DNA from: Georgenia satyanarayanai
Lineage (GTDB): Bacteria; Actinomycetota; Actinomycetes; Actinomycetales; Actinomycetaceae
Direction: 5' to 3'
Length of the DNA: 64,000 nt
NCBI RefSeq assembly: GCF_900116375.1
Contig: NZ_UETB01000014.1
Span: forward strand, 1-64,000
Shown: positions 1-9,167 of the stretch, piece after piece
Layout of the letters: every line of letters starts with the position of its first letter
Position numbering within the stretch: the first letter of the stretch is position 1
Position numbers and translations under genes: made by a program
The notes under the pieces: model-generated
Told to the model about the DNA's origin: nothing
Seen by the model: only the letters and a program-made list of their open reading frames with translations
Databases searched by the model: none

Positions 1-879
1 ACCGCCGGTGGCGCACTGATGAACACCACCGAGGTCGAGAACTTCCCCGGCTTCCCCGAGGGCGTCATGGGCCCCGAGCTCATGGACAAGATGCAGACCC
101 AGGCCGAGAAGTTCGGCGCCACCGTCATCTACGACGACGCCACCTCCGTCGACCTCACCGGCGACATCAAGACCGTCACCACCGCCGAGGGCGACACCTA
201 CCGCGCCCGCGCCGTCATCCTCGCCAACGGCTCGGCCTACAAGGAGCTCGGCCTGGAGGGCGAGAAGACCTTCGGTGGACGCGGGGTGTCCTACTGCGCC
301 ACCTGCGACGGCTTCTTCTTCCGCGACCAGCACATCGTCGTCGCCGGCGGTGGGGACTCCGCCATGGAAGAAGCCACCTTCCTCACCAAGTTCGCCTCCC
401 GCGTGACCATCGTCCACCGCCGCGACGAGCTGCGCGCCTCCAAGATCATGGCCGACCGCGCCATGGCCAACCCCAAGATCGACTTCGCCTGGAACAGCGA
501 GATCACCGCGATCCACGGCACCGACAAGGTCACCGGCCTCACCCTGCGCGACACCCTCACCGGCCAGGAGCGCCAGATGGACGCCACCGGCCTGTTCGTC
601 GCCATCGGCCACGTCCCGCGCACCGACATCCTCACCGGCCAGGTCGACCTCGACCCAAACGGCTACATCCTCGTCACCCACCCATCCACCGCCACCACCG
701 TGCCCGGCGTCTTCGCCTGCGGCGACGCCGTGGACCACACCTACCGCCAGGCCATCACCGCCGCCGGCACCGGCTGCGCCGCCGCCCTGGACGCCGAGCG
801 CTACCTCGCCGCCCTCGGCGAAGCCGCCGAACCCGCCACCGACGCCTCCCAGACCCCCCAGGGCGCCGTCTCCCTGTGA
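1..879 (+). CDS. trxB: Thioredoxin reductase, 5' end missing
   Basis: FAD/NADPH enzyme that reduces thioredoxin in the cytosol. The reading frame is open from base 1 (TAGGALM... then [14 protein letters not shown]), so the N-terminal FAD-binding part lies before the window. Visible are the redox-active CATC of the SYCATCDG motif, the second dinucleotide site ([13 protein letters not shown]), the NADPH-binding [10 protein letters not shown] stretch and the C-terminal FAD signature [10 protein letters not shown]. The Met at 19 is internal and not the start. The C-terminal tail after the FAD motif is rich in Ala and Pro. The stop overlaps the GTG start of trxA, so the two are translationally coupled. 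Family assignment is secure. Confidence 0.97.
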   Translation, partial: TAGGALMNTTEVENFPGFPEGVMGPELMDKMQTQAEKFGATVIYDDATSVDLTGDIKTVTTAEGDTYRARAVILANGSAYKELGLEGEKTFGGRGVSYCATCDGFFFRDQHIVVAGGGDSAMEEATFLTKFASRVTIVHRRDELRASKIMADRAMANPKIDFAWNSEITAIHGTDKVTGLTLRDTLTGQERQMDATGLFVAIGHVPRTDILTGQVDLDPNGYILVTHPSTATTVPGVFACGDAVDHTYRQAITAAGTGCAAALDAERYLAALGEAAEPATDASQTPQGAVSL

Positions 880-1214
880 CCGGCTCCCCCTCCTCGGTGG
901 CGCAGGTGACCGACGACACCTTCGCCACCGAGGTGCTGGGCGCCTCCGGCCCGGTCCTCGTCGACTTCTGGGCGCCGTGGTGCCAGCCCTGCCTCAAGCT
1001 CGCTCCGGTGCTCTCCGAGCTCGCCGTCGAGTACGGGGACCGGCTGCGCGTCGTCGCCCTCGACGTCGACGAGAACCCGGACACCACCCAGGCGTACGGC
1101 GTCGTCTCGATCCCCACGCTGCTCCTCTTCCGGGACGGTGAGCCGGTGGCCTCGATCGTCGGGGCGCGGCCCAAGCCGGCCCTCGCGGCCCAGCTCGCCA
1201 CGCTCGTTCCCTGA
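876..1214 (+). CDS. trxA: Thioredoxin
   Basis: Small dithiol-disulfide oxidoreductase, 112 residues, the normal length for a single thioredoxin domain. The active site is WAPWCQPC, a CxPC motif with Gln in place of the usual Gly between the cysteines; such variants occur in the family and may shift the redox potential (inference). The cis-proline loop ([10 protein letters not shown]) is present. The GTG start overlaps the trxB stop by four bases, giving a two-gene reductase/thioredoxin operon in its usual actinobacterial position near parAB. Confidence 0.95.
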   Translation: MTGSPSSVAQVTDDTFATEVLGASGPVLVDFWAPWCQPCLKLAPVLSELAVEYGDRLRVVALDVDENPDTTQAYGVVSIPTLLLFRDGEPVASIVGARPKPALAAQLATLVP

Positions 1215-1290
1215 CACGGTGCGCGGATCCGGGCCGCGGTCGGCGTAGCCTGGCAGACGCGTCGACGAGCGCGCAGGAGGAGGCACCCAC

Positions 1291-2625
1291 ATGACGAACC
1301 CCGAGCCCCGGACCCCCGGCGGTGACCGTGCTGCCGCGGGCACACGGCTCGACCCGTGGTTCGACTCCTACGCCGAGCGCGCCCACGGGATGCGCTCCTC
1401 GGAGATCCGGGCGCTCTTCGCCGTCGCCAGCCGGCCCGAGGTCGTGTCGCTGGCCGGGGGCATGCCGAACATCTCCGGCCTGCCGATCGACTACCTCGCC
1501 GACATGACGGCCAAGCTGCTGCGTGATCGCGGGCCGGAGGCGCTCCAGTACGGCAGCGGGCAGGGCGAGGTCGCCATGCGCGAGCAGATCGTCGAGGTCA
1601 TGCGCTACGACCACGTCCACGCCCACCCGGACGACGTCGTCGTCACCACCGGGTCGCAGCAGGCGCTGGACCTCGTCACGGAGATCTTCATCGACCCGGG
1701 CGACGTCATCGTCGCCGAGGCACCGAGCTACGTCGGCGCACTCGGTGTCTTCCGCGCCTACCAGGCCGACATCGTCCACGTCCCGATGGACGAGGACGGC
1801 CTGGTGCCCGAGGAGCTCGAGTCCACCCTGCGCCGCCTGGCGGCCGAGGGCCGGCGCGTGAAGATGCTTTACACCGTGCCCAACTTCCACAACCCCGGCG
1901 GTGTGACGCTCGCCGAGGCCCGACGTCCCCAGGTCGTGGAGATCTGCCGCCGCCACGGCGTCCTCATCCTCGAGGACAACCCCTACGGCCTGCTCGGCTT
2001 CGACGGCGACCCGCTGCCCTCCCTCAAGAGCTACAACCCCGACGGCGTCGTCTACCTCGGGTCCTTCTCCAAGACCTTCGCGCCGGGCTACCGGGTGGGC
2101 TGGGCCGCTGCCCCGCACGCGGTGCGCGAGAAGCTCGTCCTGGCCAGCGAGGCGGCCATCCTGTCCCCCTCGCGCTTCAGCCAGCTCTCGATCACCTCCT
2201 ACCTCGACGGCTACGACTGGTACGGGCAGGTCAAGCAGTTCCGCGAGGAGTACCGCACCCGCCGCGACGCGATGATGTCGGCACTCACCGAGTACCTGCC
2301 CGAGGCACGCTGGACGGTCCCCACGGGCGGCTTCTACACGTGGGTCACGCTGCCTGCGGGGCTGGACGCCAAGGCCATGCTGCCGCGCGCCGTCACCAAC
2401 CTCGTCGCCTACGTGTCCGGCACGGCGTTCTACGCCGACGGCCAGGGCGCGGACCACGTGCGGCTGTCCTTCTGCTACCCGACGCCGGAGCGTATCCGCG
2501 AGGGTGTGCGACGCCTGGCCGGCGTGGTCCGCGCGGAGGCGGAGCTGACCGAGATGTTCGGCACGGCCGGGACCCGCCCGCAGGGCGAGCACCTCGTCGA
2601 CGCCCCGAGCCCCGACCAGGCCTGA
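1291..2625 (+). CDS. PLP-dependent class I/II aminotransferase
   Basis: Fold-type I aminotransferase of 444 residues, related to the aminotransferase domain of MocR regulators and to 2-aminoadipate/valine-type transaminases, without a DNA-binding domain. Seen: LAGGMPN near the N terminus, the cofactor-contact region VTTGSQQALD, EDNPYG (Asp that binds the pyridine nitrogen) and the Schiff-base lysine in GSFSKTFAPGYRVGW. Start ATG follows the strong ribosome site AGGAGG. It lies between trxA and an ATP-grasp ligase, a position often seen for this gene in actinobacterial origin regions. The substrate cannot be read from sequence. Confidence 0.9.
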   Translation: MTNPEPRTPGGDRAAAGTRLDPWFDSYAERAHGMRSSEIRALFAVASRPEVVSLAGGMPNISGLPIDYLADMTAKLLRDRGPEALQYGSGQGEVAMREQIVEVMRYDHVHAHPDDVVVTTGSQQALDLVTEIFIDPGDVIVAEAPSYVGALGVFRAYQADIVHVPMDEDGLVPEELESTLRRLAAEGRRVKMLYTVPNFHNPGGVTLAEARRPQVVEICRRHGVLILEDNPYGLLGFDGDPLPSLKSYNPDGVVYLGSFSKTFAPGYRVGWAAAPHAVREKLVLASEAAILSPSRFSQLSITSYLDGYDWYGQVKQFREEYRTRRDAMMSALTEYLPEARWTVPTGGFYTWVTLPAGLDAKAMLPRAVTNLVAYVSGTAFYADGQGADHVRLSFCYPTPERIREGVRRLAGVVRAEAELTEMFGTAGTRPQGEHLVDAPSPDQA

Positions 2626-2642
2626 GACAGAGCGGAGCCACC

Positions 2643-3620
2643 ATGACCACTGCCGAGACCGTGCCTGCCGACCCGCGCGTCGTCGTCCTTGCCGGCGGGC
2701 TCTCCCACGAACGCGACGTGTCCTTGCGCTCGGGGCGCCGTGTCGCCCAGCTCCTGCGCGACGCCGGTCTCACGGTGGAGGTCCGCGACCTCGACGCCGG
2801 GCTGCTGCCCTACCTACGTGAGAACCGTCCAGACGTCGTCGTGCCGCTCGTCCACGGCTCCACCGGGGAGGACGGCTCGATCCGCGGGCTGCTCGAGCTC
2901 CTCGACATCCCCTACGTCGGCAGCACGTCCGGCCCGTGCCGACTGGCCTCCCGAAAGCCGGTGGCCAAGGCGATCGTCGCGGCCGCGGGCGTGGCCACTC
3001 CCGCGTTCGTCACCCTGCCGCGCGGGCTGTTCCACGAGATCGGCTCCGCGTCCGTGCTGTCCACGGCGGTCGCCGGGCTCAGCCTGCCGCTCGTGGTGAA
3101 GCCGGAGGACGGCGGCTCCGCCCTGGGCGTCAGCGTCGTCGAGCGTGCCGAGGACCTGCCCGACGCGATGGTCGCGTGCTTCTCCTACGGGAACGCCGCG
3201 CTCGTCGAGCGGGCGGTCGTGGGCACGGAGGTGGCGGTGTCCGTCGTCGAGACGGCGGAGGGGCCCGTGGCGCTGCCGCCGGTCGAGATCGTCACCGACG
3301 GGCCCTACGACTACGACGCGCGCTACAACGCCGGCCGCACCGAGTACTTCGTGCCCGCCCGTCTGGACGCGGCAGCGGCACAGGCCGCGTGCGACGCGGC
3401 CGTCGCCGCCCACCGCGCGCTGGGCCTGCGGGACCTGTCCCGCACCGACCTCGTCGTCGACGCCGCCGGGACGCCGTGGTTCCTCGACATGAACGTCGCG
3501 CCGGGGATGACGGAGACGTCCCTGTACCCGCAGGCCGCCCAGGCCTGGGCCGCGCAGGGCGGCCCGAGCTTCACCGAGCTCCTCGTCGGGCTCGTGCGCA
3601 CCGCCGCCGCCCGCGCCTGA
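2643..3620 (+). CDS. D-alanine-D-alanine ligase family ATP-grasp protein
   Basis: ATP-dependent peptide ligase, 325 residues, the size of Ddl enzymes. Seen: the N-terminal GGLSHERDVSLRSG motif typical of Ddl, the ATP-grasp loop KPEDGGSALGVS, and a metal-binding end DMNVAPGMTETS in place of the classical EVN..PG(F/M)T. The reading frame is open further upstream, but ATG at 2643 has GCGGAG in front of it and begins where homology begins. The deviation in the metal-binding motif and its place beside parB leave open that it makes a peptide bond other than D-Ala-D-Ala. It is followed directly by a strong hairpin shared with parB. Confidence 0.85.
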   Translation: MTTAETVPADPRVVVLAGGLSHERDVSLRSGRRVAQLLRDAGLTVEVRDLDAGLLPYLRENRPDVVVPLVHGSTGEDGSIRGLLELLDIPYVGSTSGPCRLASRKPVAKAIVAAAGVATPAFVTLPRGLFHEIGSASVLSTAVAGLSLPLVVKPEDGGSALGVSVVERAEDLPDAMVACFSYGNAALVERAVVGTEVAVSVVETAEGPVALPPVEIVTDGPYDYDARYNAGRTEYFVPARLDAAAAQAACDAAVAAHRALGLRDLSRTDLVVDAAGTPWFLDMNVAPGMTETSLYPQAAQAWAAQGGPSFTELLVGLVRTAAARA

Positions 3621-3627
3621 CACGGCA

Positions 3628-3656
3628 GGACCCCCTCACGCGTCGTGAGGGGGTCC
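3628..3656. terminator. Bidirectional hairpin terminator between ligase and parB
   Basis: Perfect 13-bp stem GGACCCCCTCACG / CGTGAGGGGGTCC with a three-base loop, placed between the convergent 3' ends of the ATP-grasp ligase (+) and parB (-). Confidence 0.85.
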
Positions 3657-3665
3657 CGGCGGCGC

Positions 3666-4952
3666 TCAGGAGGTGGCGTCCTCCAGCGGGGGCCGCTCCA
3701 CCGAGGGGGCCAGCACGTCGAGGATCCGGTTGAGGTCCTCGATGCTGGCGAACTCGATGTTGATCTTCCCCTTGCGCTGTCCCATGCCGATCTTCACCCG
3801 GGTGTCGAAGCGGTCCGACAGCCGCGTGGCGATCTCGTTGAGCTCCGCGGTGTAGGTGCCCGTGCGAGGACGACGGCGCATCTCCGGCGCCGTCGGCTCG
3901 TCCCCGAGGGCGACGATCTCCTCGGTGGTGCGGACGCTCAGCCCCTCGGCGACGATGCGTTGCGCCAGCCGCTCCATGGCCGCCGGGTCCGACAGTCCCA
4001 GGAGGGCCCGCGCATGGCCGGCGGACAGGATCCCGGCAGCCACGCGCCGCTGGACGAGCGGGGGCAGCTTGAGCAGCCGCAGCGTGTTGGAGATCTGGGG
4101 CCGCGAGCGGGCGATGCGGGATGCCAGCTCCTCGTGCGTGCAGGAGAAGTCCTCGAGCAGCTGCTGGTAGGCGGCGGCCTCCTCGAGGGGGTTGAGCTGG
4201 GCACGGTGGAGGTTCTCGAGGAGCGCGTCGCGAAGGAGGGCGTCGTCCTCGACCTCACGGATGATGGCCGGGACCGTCGCGTTCCCGGCGAGCTGGGAGG
4301 CGCGCCACCGGCGCTCGCCCATGATGAGCTCGTAGCGTGCCTCCTCGCCCTCGGGCAGCGCGCGGACGACGATGGGCTGGAGCACGCCGACCTCGCGGAT
4401 CGAGGCCGCAAGCTCCTCGAGCTCGTCCTCGTCGAAGACCTGCCGCGGCTGACGGCGGTTCGCGACGACCTCGTCGACCGGGATCTCGGCGAAGGTGGCA
4501 CCCGGGACGGGGACCAGCGAGTCCTCACTCGCTGCCTCGGCCGGCGACGCAGCCGCCGGCTGCTCAGGCGTCACTGCCTCCTCCGCAGGAGGCGCCTGGG
4601 TGGACGGCGGGCCCTCCGCCGAGCCGGCGGCTGCGGGGGTGTCTGCGGTGGGCGCCCCCGGGCCGGAGCCTCGGCGCGGGGTCACCGTGTCCTTGGGGAT
4701 GGAGGCACGTTTGCGCGTCTTGCCGGCCGTCTTGGTCGTCGTGGCGCTCGTGGTACGACTCGTGCGGGGGGTGCTGTCCCGCGCTGGTGCGGGCGGTGCC
4801 TCCGCCGCCTCGGTCACGGGTGCCTGGGGAGCCCGAGAGCTCCGCTCGGTCCGCTGGTCGGGGAAGAAGACGTCCACCGGCCGCCCGGCTGCGGGAGCGG
4901 TCGGAATCAGCGCACCGAGGCCCTTTCCAAGGCCGCGTCGCTTCTCAGTCAT
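3666..4952 (-). CDS. parB: Chromosome partitioning protein ParB
   Basis: CTP-dependent DNA clamp that loads at parS and spreads to form the partition complex. 428 residues. Order: N-terminal [11 protein letters not shown] motif that contacts ParA, a long Pro/Ala/Thr-rich linker, then the ParB/Srx domain ([20 protein letters not shown], the arginine patch GERRWRA), a helix-turn-helix that reads parS ([18 protein letters not shown]) and a C-terminal dimerisation region. Start chosen at the ATG at 4952, which lies six bases after GGAGG; another ATG at 4958 abuts the ribosome site. The start overlaps the parA stop, so the pair is coupled. The linker is longer than in many ParB proteins. Confidence 0.97.
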   Translation of the reverse strand: MTEKRRGLGKGLGALIPTAPAAGRPVDVFFPDQRTERSSRAPQAPVTEAAEAPPAPARDSTPRTSRTTSATTTKTAGKTRKRASIPKDTVTPRRGSGPGAPTADTPAAAGSAEGPPSTQAPPAEEAVTPEQPAAASPAEAASEDSLVPVPGATFAEIPVDEVVANRRQPRQVFDEDELEELAASIREVGVLQPIVVRALPEGEEARYELIMGERRWRASQLAGNATVPAIIREVEDDALLRDALLENLHRAQLNPLEEAAAYQQLLEDFSCTHEELASRIARSRPQISNTLRLLKLPPLVQRRVAAGILSAGHARALLGLSDPAAMERLAQRIVAEGLSVRTTEEIVALGDEPTAPEMRRRPRTGTYTAELNEIATRLSDRFDTRVKIGMGQRKGKINIEFASIEDLNRILDVLAPSVERPPLEDATS

Positions 4953-5979
4953 GGACATCCTCCGTACGGTGCGCCTCGGTGGGCTGTGGTTGTGCTGATG
5001 GGTCGGCGCCCGCTGGCTCGGCGCGTGAGGCGATCTCCTGGGCGGCTGCACGGTAGGCGAGCGCGCCGGTGGACCCCGGGTCGTAGGTGAGGACCGTCTG
5101 GCCGTAGGACGGCGCCTCGGAGATCCTCACCGACCTGGGGATGGAGACCTCGAGCGTCTGGCTCGGGAAGTGGGTGTGCACCTCGTCGGCGACCTGGCGC
5201 GAGAGATTCGTCCGCTTGTCGAACATCGTCAGCAAGATCGTCGACACGTGTAGCGTAGGGTTGAGGTGCCCGCGGATGAGCTCGATGTTGCGCAGCAGCT
5301 GGCTGAGGCCCTCGAGGGCGTAGTACTCCGACTGGATCGGGATGAGGACCTCGCGCGCCGCGACGAAGGCGTTGACGGTCAGGAGCCCCAGGCTCGGTGG
5401 GCAGTCGATGAAGATGTAGTCGTAGCGTTGTTCGTCGGACTGGCCGGCGAGCAGAGCGGCGATGGCGTTACGGAGACGGTTCTCCCTTGCCACCATCGAG
5501 ACGAGCTCGATCTCGGCGCCCGACAGGTCGATCGTCGCGGGAGCACAGTAGAGGTTGTCCACGTCGGGGCACCGCTGGATGACGTCGGCGAACGGTGCGT
5601 CGTCGATCAGCACGTCATACGTCGACGGTGTCCCGGCATGGTGGTCGATGCCGAGTGCAGTGGACGCGTTGCCCTGCGGATCGTTGTCGATGACGAGCAC
5701 CTGCAGACCACCTGTCGCCAACGCGGCGGCGAGGTTGACCGTGGTGGTCGTCTTTCCGACCCCGCCCTTCTGGTTCGCGACGGTGAGGATCCGCGTCTCG
5801 GGCGGGCGGGGGAAGGTCTTGCCCTCGAGCGCGATCCGCCGTCGGGCGTCCTCTGCGAGCTGGGCCGCCAACGGCGTGGAGTCGTCGAAGTGGTGCAGGC
5901 CTCCCAGGATGCTCCGAGCCTCCTGGTCACCTGTGTTGCCGTGTCTCACCATGGCGGTCGTGTCGTCCGACTCCGTCAC
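4945..5979 (-). CDS. parA: Chromosome partitioning ATPase ParA
   Basis: Walker-type ATPase that moves origin-bound ParB complexes. 344 residues from the GTG at 5979, which follows GAGGGG by five bases; the frame continues upstream to 6042 and an ATG exists ten codons inside, so the exact start is uncertain. Seen: deviant Walker [16 protein letters not shown], switch/Walker [13 protein letters not shown], and [14 protein letters not shown]. The N-terminal extension before Walker A (about 60 residues) is usual in actinobacterial ParA. The promoter must lie in the parS-rich stretch upstream. Confidence 0.96.
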   Translation of the reverse strand: MTESDDTTAMVRHGNTGDQEARSILGGLHHFDDSTPLAAQLAEDARRRIALEGKTFPRPPETRILTVANQKGGVGKTTTTVNLAAALATGGLQVLVIDNDPQGNASTALGIDHHAGTPSTYDVLIDDAPFADVIQRCPDVDNLYCAPATIDLSGAEIELVSMVARENRLRNAIAALLAGQSDEQRYDYIFIDCPPSLGLLTVNAFVAAREVLIPIQSEYYALEGLSQLLRNIELIRGHLNPTLHVSTILLTMFDKRTNLSRQVADEVHTHFPSQTLEVSIPRSVRISEAPSYGQTVLTYDPGSTGALAYRAAAQEIASRAEPAGADPSAQPQPTEAHRTEDVHD

Positions 5980-6088
5980 ACGTACCCCTCGAATCGCAGT
6001 TGTGGCGCGCCCTGCCGTCAGCTTATCCCGTCGCGATGACACCGTCGTACATCGACGCGCGGTCCGCGGACCGCGTCAGTCGTCCTCC

Positions 6089-6102
6089 GTTTCACGTGGA
6101 AC
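6089..6102 (+). promoter_or_regulatory. parS: parS site 1 (GTTTCACGTGGAAC)
   Basis: 14-bp ParB loading site, one mismatch from the symmetric consensus GTTTCACGTGAAAC. It lies about 110 bp upstream of the parA start and 22 bp from site 2, about two helical turns. Confidence 0.93.
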
Positions 6103-6110
6103 CGTCCCGG

Positions 6111-6124
6111 GTTTCACGTGGAAC
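6111..6124 (+). promoter_or_regulatory. parS: parS site 2 (GTTTCACGTGGAAC)
   Basis: Identical to site 1 and in the same orientation, 22 bp away, so both would sit on the same DNA face. Confidence 0.93.
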
Positions 6125-6271
6125 GTATCCCTGCATGGGGCGCCGCTATGACGCGGTGGCTGCTCTTACGTCCGCAGCTCATCCTGAGCGCGCTTTGGTA
6201 GAGGAGGACGTACAACCGAACGTCCTCCTGGACGACAGCGCCACCGCCTCAGCCGGCCTCCGCGCCGGTAT

Positions 6272-6285
6272 GTTTCACGTGGAAC
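6272..6285 (+). promoter_or_regulatory. parS: parS site 3 (GTTTCACGTGGAAC)
   Basis: Same 14-mer as sites 1 and 2, here extended by the outer T and A to a full 16-bp parS. Confidence 0.94.
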
Positions 6286-6535
6286 ATCGACCGCGCCGGC
6301 GAGCCTGGGCAACCCGCGCAGCACGGTGTCAGGCTCGATGACGACATGACATTGGATGGCAGAGAACCCCGTCACGCCTGCACGTACGGAGATCGGCTTT
6401 GGTCGAAGCCCCATGGCTCATGAGCGCCTGAAGGGCTCGGAGCACCTGCACGCGCACCAGCCAAGCATGAGGCGTCGCCTGTTCTCTCGCTTCGACCTGC
6501 CTTTCCGACCGGAGCGCTGGCTCCGGGCCCGCGTC

Positions 6536-6549
6536 GTTTCACGTGGAAC
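6536..6549 (+). promoter_or_regulatory. parS: parS site 4 (GTTTCACGTGGAAC)
   Basis: Same 14-mer and orientation as sites 1 to 3. Confidence 0.93.
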
Positions 6550-6718
6550 CAACAGCAGTACGCGCCTGAATCGTCCTCGGTGTGGAAGCCCCTGAAGTCA
6601 GCTATGCGCGTGCTCCTGATCTCGAACCCGCAGAACCGACTACGCGGACTCGTGTGGCTCGATGACGAAGTCACGCGGAACGCACGAACGATCGACATCG
6701 CAATCGTGCGCACCCTGT

Positions 6719-6732
6719 GTTTCACGTGAAAC
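6719..6732. promoter_or_regulatory. parS: parS site 5 (GTTTCACGTGAAAC)
   Basis: Perfectly palindromic parS core. A degenerate half-like sequence (TCACGCGGAAC) lies about 45 bp to the left and may be a decayed site. Confidence 0.96.
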
Positions 6733-7227
6733 GAGCGCGAACAGGATCCCGCGCGCGCACCGGGCCTCGCTGGACCGCCGGTTGCGCGCACCTGGCGCCT
6801 CCAGTCGCGGTCTCCATCCGCCGAGGCGCCGCGCTCACAGTGCAGCCTCAGGTGCCTTCACAGCTTCGACGCGCTCGAACCCCCCTGCGCACCGGCTCTG
6901 CACCCACGGTGGAACGTCAAAGCACGGGCCATAGCTGCCACCAGGCGGGTGCGCCCGACGAGCCGCACACTGCGTCTGCCGCCCGCGCCTCGATATCGAC
7001 GCGGCGCCACTCACGAGAAGTCCTACAGGCGCCCCGGTCACGCGTCGGCTCCGCGCGATAGATGACGCACCACCACCCGCGGCATTGACAGCTCTAATGG
7101 AGTCGTCGGTGCGAAGGGGTCCGCAGTGTGCGGCCTGGGAGCTGAATCGCTTCGCTGGCGTAGTGGAGCGACGGCACGCTCAGAACGACCGCTGACGGAG
7201 CCATGGATGCAGATCCGAGGTGCGCGT

Positions 7228-7241
7228 GTTTCACGTGGAAC
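7228..7241 (+). promoter_or_regulatory. parS: parS site 6 (GTTTCACGTGGAAC)
   Basis: Same asymmetric 14-mer as sites 1 to 4, after the largest gap in the array (about 500 bp). Confidence 0.93.
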
Positions 7242-7573
7242 CGGCGAGTCGCCTACTGCCGGCATCGTCCCGAGCCTCGGCGTTGGATGGTGCTGCGTGG
7301 GCGTTCCGACCTTCCTTGAGCCGCTTCCGGACGACAGGCGTATCGGCAGCGACAGACCTTCGGTGCACCGACGAGGGGGTCGCACCGTGCCGACCACCGT
7401 GCCGACGACGGGGGTGACCTAGCGTGATCCGACGTCACGGTCGCGTATCACCGCGGATGAACTGGGCAGGACCGGAACGGTCAGGGCCTAGCGGACCGCG
7501 GCGGACCGCCTCCTGGCCTGATGCCCGCCGGCACCTCTGCCCGATGCGTCGAACCAGTCGCCGCACGCAGCAG

Positions 7574-7587
7574 GTTTCACGTGAAAC
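7574..7587. promoter_or_regulatory. parS: parS site 7 (GTTTCACGTGAAAC)
   Basis: Second perfectly palindromic parS core in the array. Confidence 0.96.
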
Positions 7588-7778
7588 TCGCCGGCCATCG
7601 TGCGCGTCTCGCAGCAGGCGAGCGCCGCGCCCGGCACTCTGTGGCGGCACTGCCGCCTGTGGCCCCGCTAGCCCTACCGTCTTCCCGTGCGAGAGAGGAC
7701 CGGGGCGACTGCTCTTCCCAGACCGCGTCGCATCGGCACACGACGCGTTCGTCGGCCTAGACGGCATCCGGCAGGTAT

Positions 7779-7792
7779 GTTCCACGTGAAAC
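7779..7792 (-). promoter_or_regulatory. parS: parS site 8 (GTTCCACGTGAAAC)
   Basis: Reverse complement of sites 1-4 and 6. With its flanks it equals the classical Bacillus subtilis 16-mer TGTTCCACGTGAAACA. It lies about 95 bp downstream of the rsmG stop. Confidence 0.95.
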
Positions 7793-7885
7793 AGCGGAGT
7801 GCAACGAGGAGTCGATGCCTCGCCTGGTCGAACCCGCGAGGGCTGGAACAGCTGACAACAGTCCGGTCGGGCTGAGCCGTACGGC

Positions 7886-8515
7886 CTAGTTGCCCTTCTG
7901 AGCTGTGACGACCCGGGTCAGCTCGTCCGTTCCCTCCACGACGATCTCGTGAACAACCGGGTCGGCGAGTCCGTACTTTCGGAGAGTCTTCGCAGCCTCG
8001 TCAACCTCGGCAGCAGCACGCTCGCCCTTGAGCGCGACCAGTTGCCCACCGGGGCGGACGAGCGGAGCCGTCCACGGCACGAGCTTCTTGAGTGCCGCCA
8101 CCGCGCGTGCACTCACGACGTCATACGCAGCACTGCCGTGCAGCTCCTCCGCCCGCGCACGCACCACGGTGACGTTCGAGAGCGCCAGCTCTCGGGCTAC
8201 GTGCTCGAGCCATGTCGTGCGCCTGTCCATCGGCTCGACGAGGTGAACCTCGAGGTCTGCTCGCATGATCGCGACGACAACGCCAGGGAAGCCGGCCCCC
8301 GATCCGATGTCCACGAACCGCGCGCCCTGCGGCACGAACGATGCGACGGCGCTGGAGTTCAGCAGGTGCCGAGTCCACAGGCGGGGAAGCTCCCGGGGCC
8401 CGATGAGTCCCCGAAGCTCGCCCTCCGCTGCCAGGAGCGAGGCGAACGCCCCCATCGTGGCCGTCGAGTCGCCGAAGACGCGGGCCGCCGACTCGGGAAC
8501 GCGCTCGACGGTCAC
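7886..8515 (-). CDS. rsmG: 16S rRNA (guanine-N7) methyltransferase RsmG
   Basis: SAM-dependent methyltransferase modifying one guanine of the 530 loop of 16S rRNA. 209 residues. Seen: SAM-binding motif FVDIGSGAGFPGVVVA, acidic motif HLVEPMDRRTTWLE and the SARAVAALKKLVPW region typical of GidB/RsmG. GTG start after GAGGAG at good distance. It follows jag in the origin-proximal operon rnpA-yidD-yidC-jag-rsmG. Loss of this gene gives low-level streptomycin resistance in other bacteria (family knowledge). Confidence 0.96.
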   Translation of the reverse strand: MTVERVPESAARVFGDSTATMGAFASLLAAEGELRGLIGPRELPRLWTRHLLNSSAVASFVPQGARFVDIGSGAGFPGVVVAIMRADLEVHLVEPMDRRTTWLEHVARELALSNVTVVRARAEELHGSAAYDVVSARAVAALKKLVPWTAPLVRPGGQLVALKGERAAAEVDEAAKTLRKYGLADPVVHEIVVEGTDELTRVVTAQKGN

Positions 8516-8548
8516 GACGAACTCCTCGATATAATCGACAGGTGTCGG

Positions 8549-9118
8549 TTACTTCTGCGTGATGACCACGTAGCGGTTCGGCTCCACGCCCTCGGAGTCG
8601 CTGAGCAGGCCGGCAGCCGCGACGGCGTCGTGCACGACCTTCCGCTCGAAGGGGTTCATCGGCTCCAGGGAGACCTTCTCGGCGCCGGCCTTCACCTTGG
8701 TGATGGCCTCCTCCGCCACGGCGGTCAGCTCGGCTCGCCGACCGCGCCGGTGGCCGGCGATGTCGAGCATGAGTCGGCTGCGCTCGCCCGTCCGAGCCTG
8801 GACCGCGAGGCGGGTCAGCTCCTGCAAGGCGTCGAGGACCTCTCCGTCGTCGCCGACGAGCCGCCGGAGATCACGGTCGGAGCCACCCTCGTTGACGATC
8901 TCCACCGCCGCTCGACCGTGGTCGATGGACAGGTCGATGTCGCCGTCGAGGTCGGCGATGTCGAGCAGCTCCTCGAGGTAGTCCGCGGCGATCTCGCCCT
9001 CCTCCTCGAGGCGCTTCACGCTTGCCGGCGCGGGGGTACGCTCCGCGGCCGGCTCCTCGGGGGCCGCCGCGCTCTGCTCCGACGTCGTGTCGTCGGTCGT
9101 GACGTCTTGCTCGCTCAC
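8549..9118 (-). CDS. jag: Jag/KhpB RNA-binding protein
   Basis: KH-R3H RNA-binding protein, 189 residues. An acidic N-terminal segment is followed by a KH-like domain with GDDGEVL in the GxxG position, then an R3H domain with LEPMNPFERKVVHDAV (the Arg and His three residues apart). The frame continues upstream, but the GTG at 9118 has AAGGA seven bases before it and the upstream part overlaps yidC. There is no separate N-terminal Jag_N domain, as usual in actinobacteria. Partner KhpA is not in this window. Confidence 0.93.
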   Translation of the reverse strand: MSEQDVTTDDTTSEQSAAAPEEPAAERTPAPASVKRLEEEGEIAADYLEELLDIADLDGDIDLSIDHGRAAVEIVNEGGSDRDLRRLVGDDGEVLDALQELTRLAVQARTGERSRLMLDIAGHRRGRRAELTAVAEEAITKVKAGAEKVSLEPMNPFERKVVHDAVAAAGLLSDSEGVEPNRYVVITQK

Positions 9119-9167
9119 GGGTTGATCCTTCTCTCTCGGCCCGTCGCCCCGGGCGCTGAACAGGTCT

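Larger units (their letters stand above)
5980..7885. other. 1.9 kb parS-bearing stretch with no convincing gene
   Basis: Between the divergent end of rsmG and the start of parA no reading frame shows recognisable protein features, a good ribosome site or the third-position G/C bias of the neighbours. Base composition looks visibly less G+C rich than the flanking coding DNA. It contains eight parS sites (listed separately) and must also hold the parA promoter. Several short frames run through parS sites but share no conserved content. This looks like a dedicated ParB loading zone, possibly on decayed coding DNA. Confidence 0.7.

Noticed and set aside
6717-7061. 114-codon open frame starting inside parS site 5
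   Set aside because: Composition is Arg/Ala/Pro-rich shadow text, no ribosome site or domain, and its first codons are simply the parS sequence.
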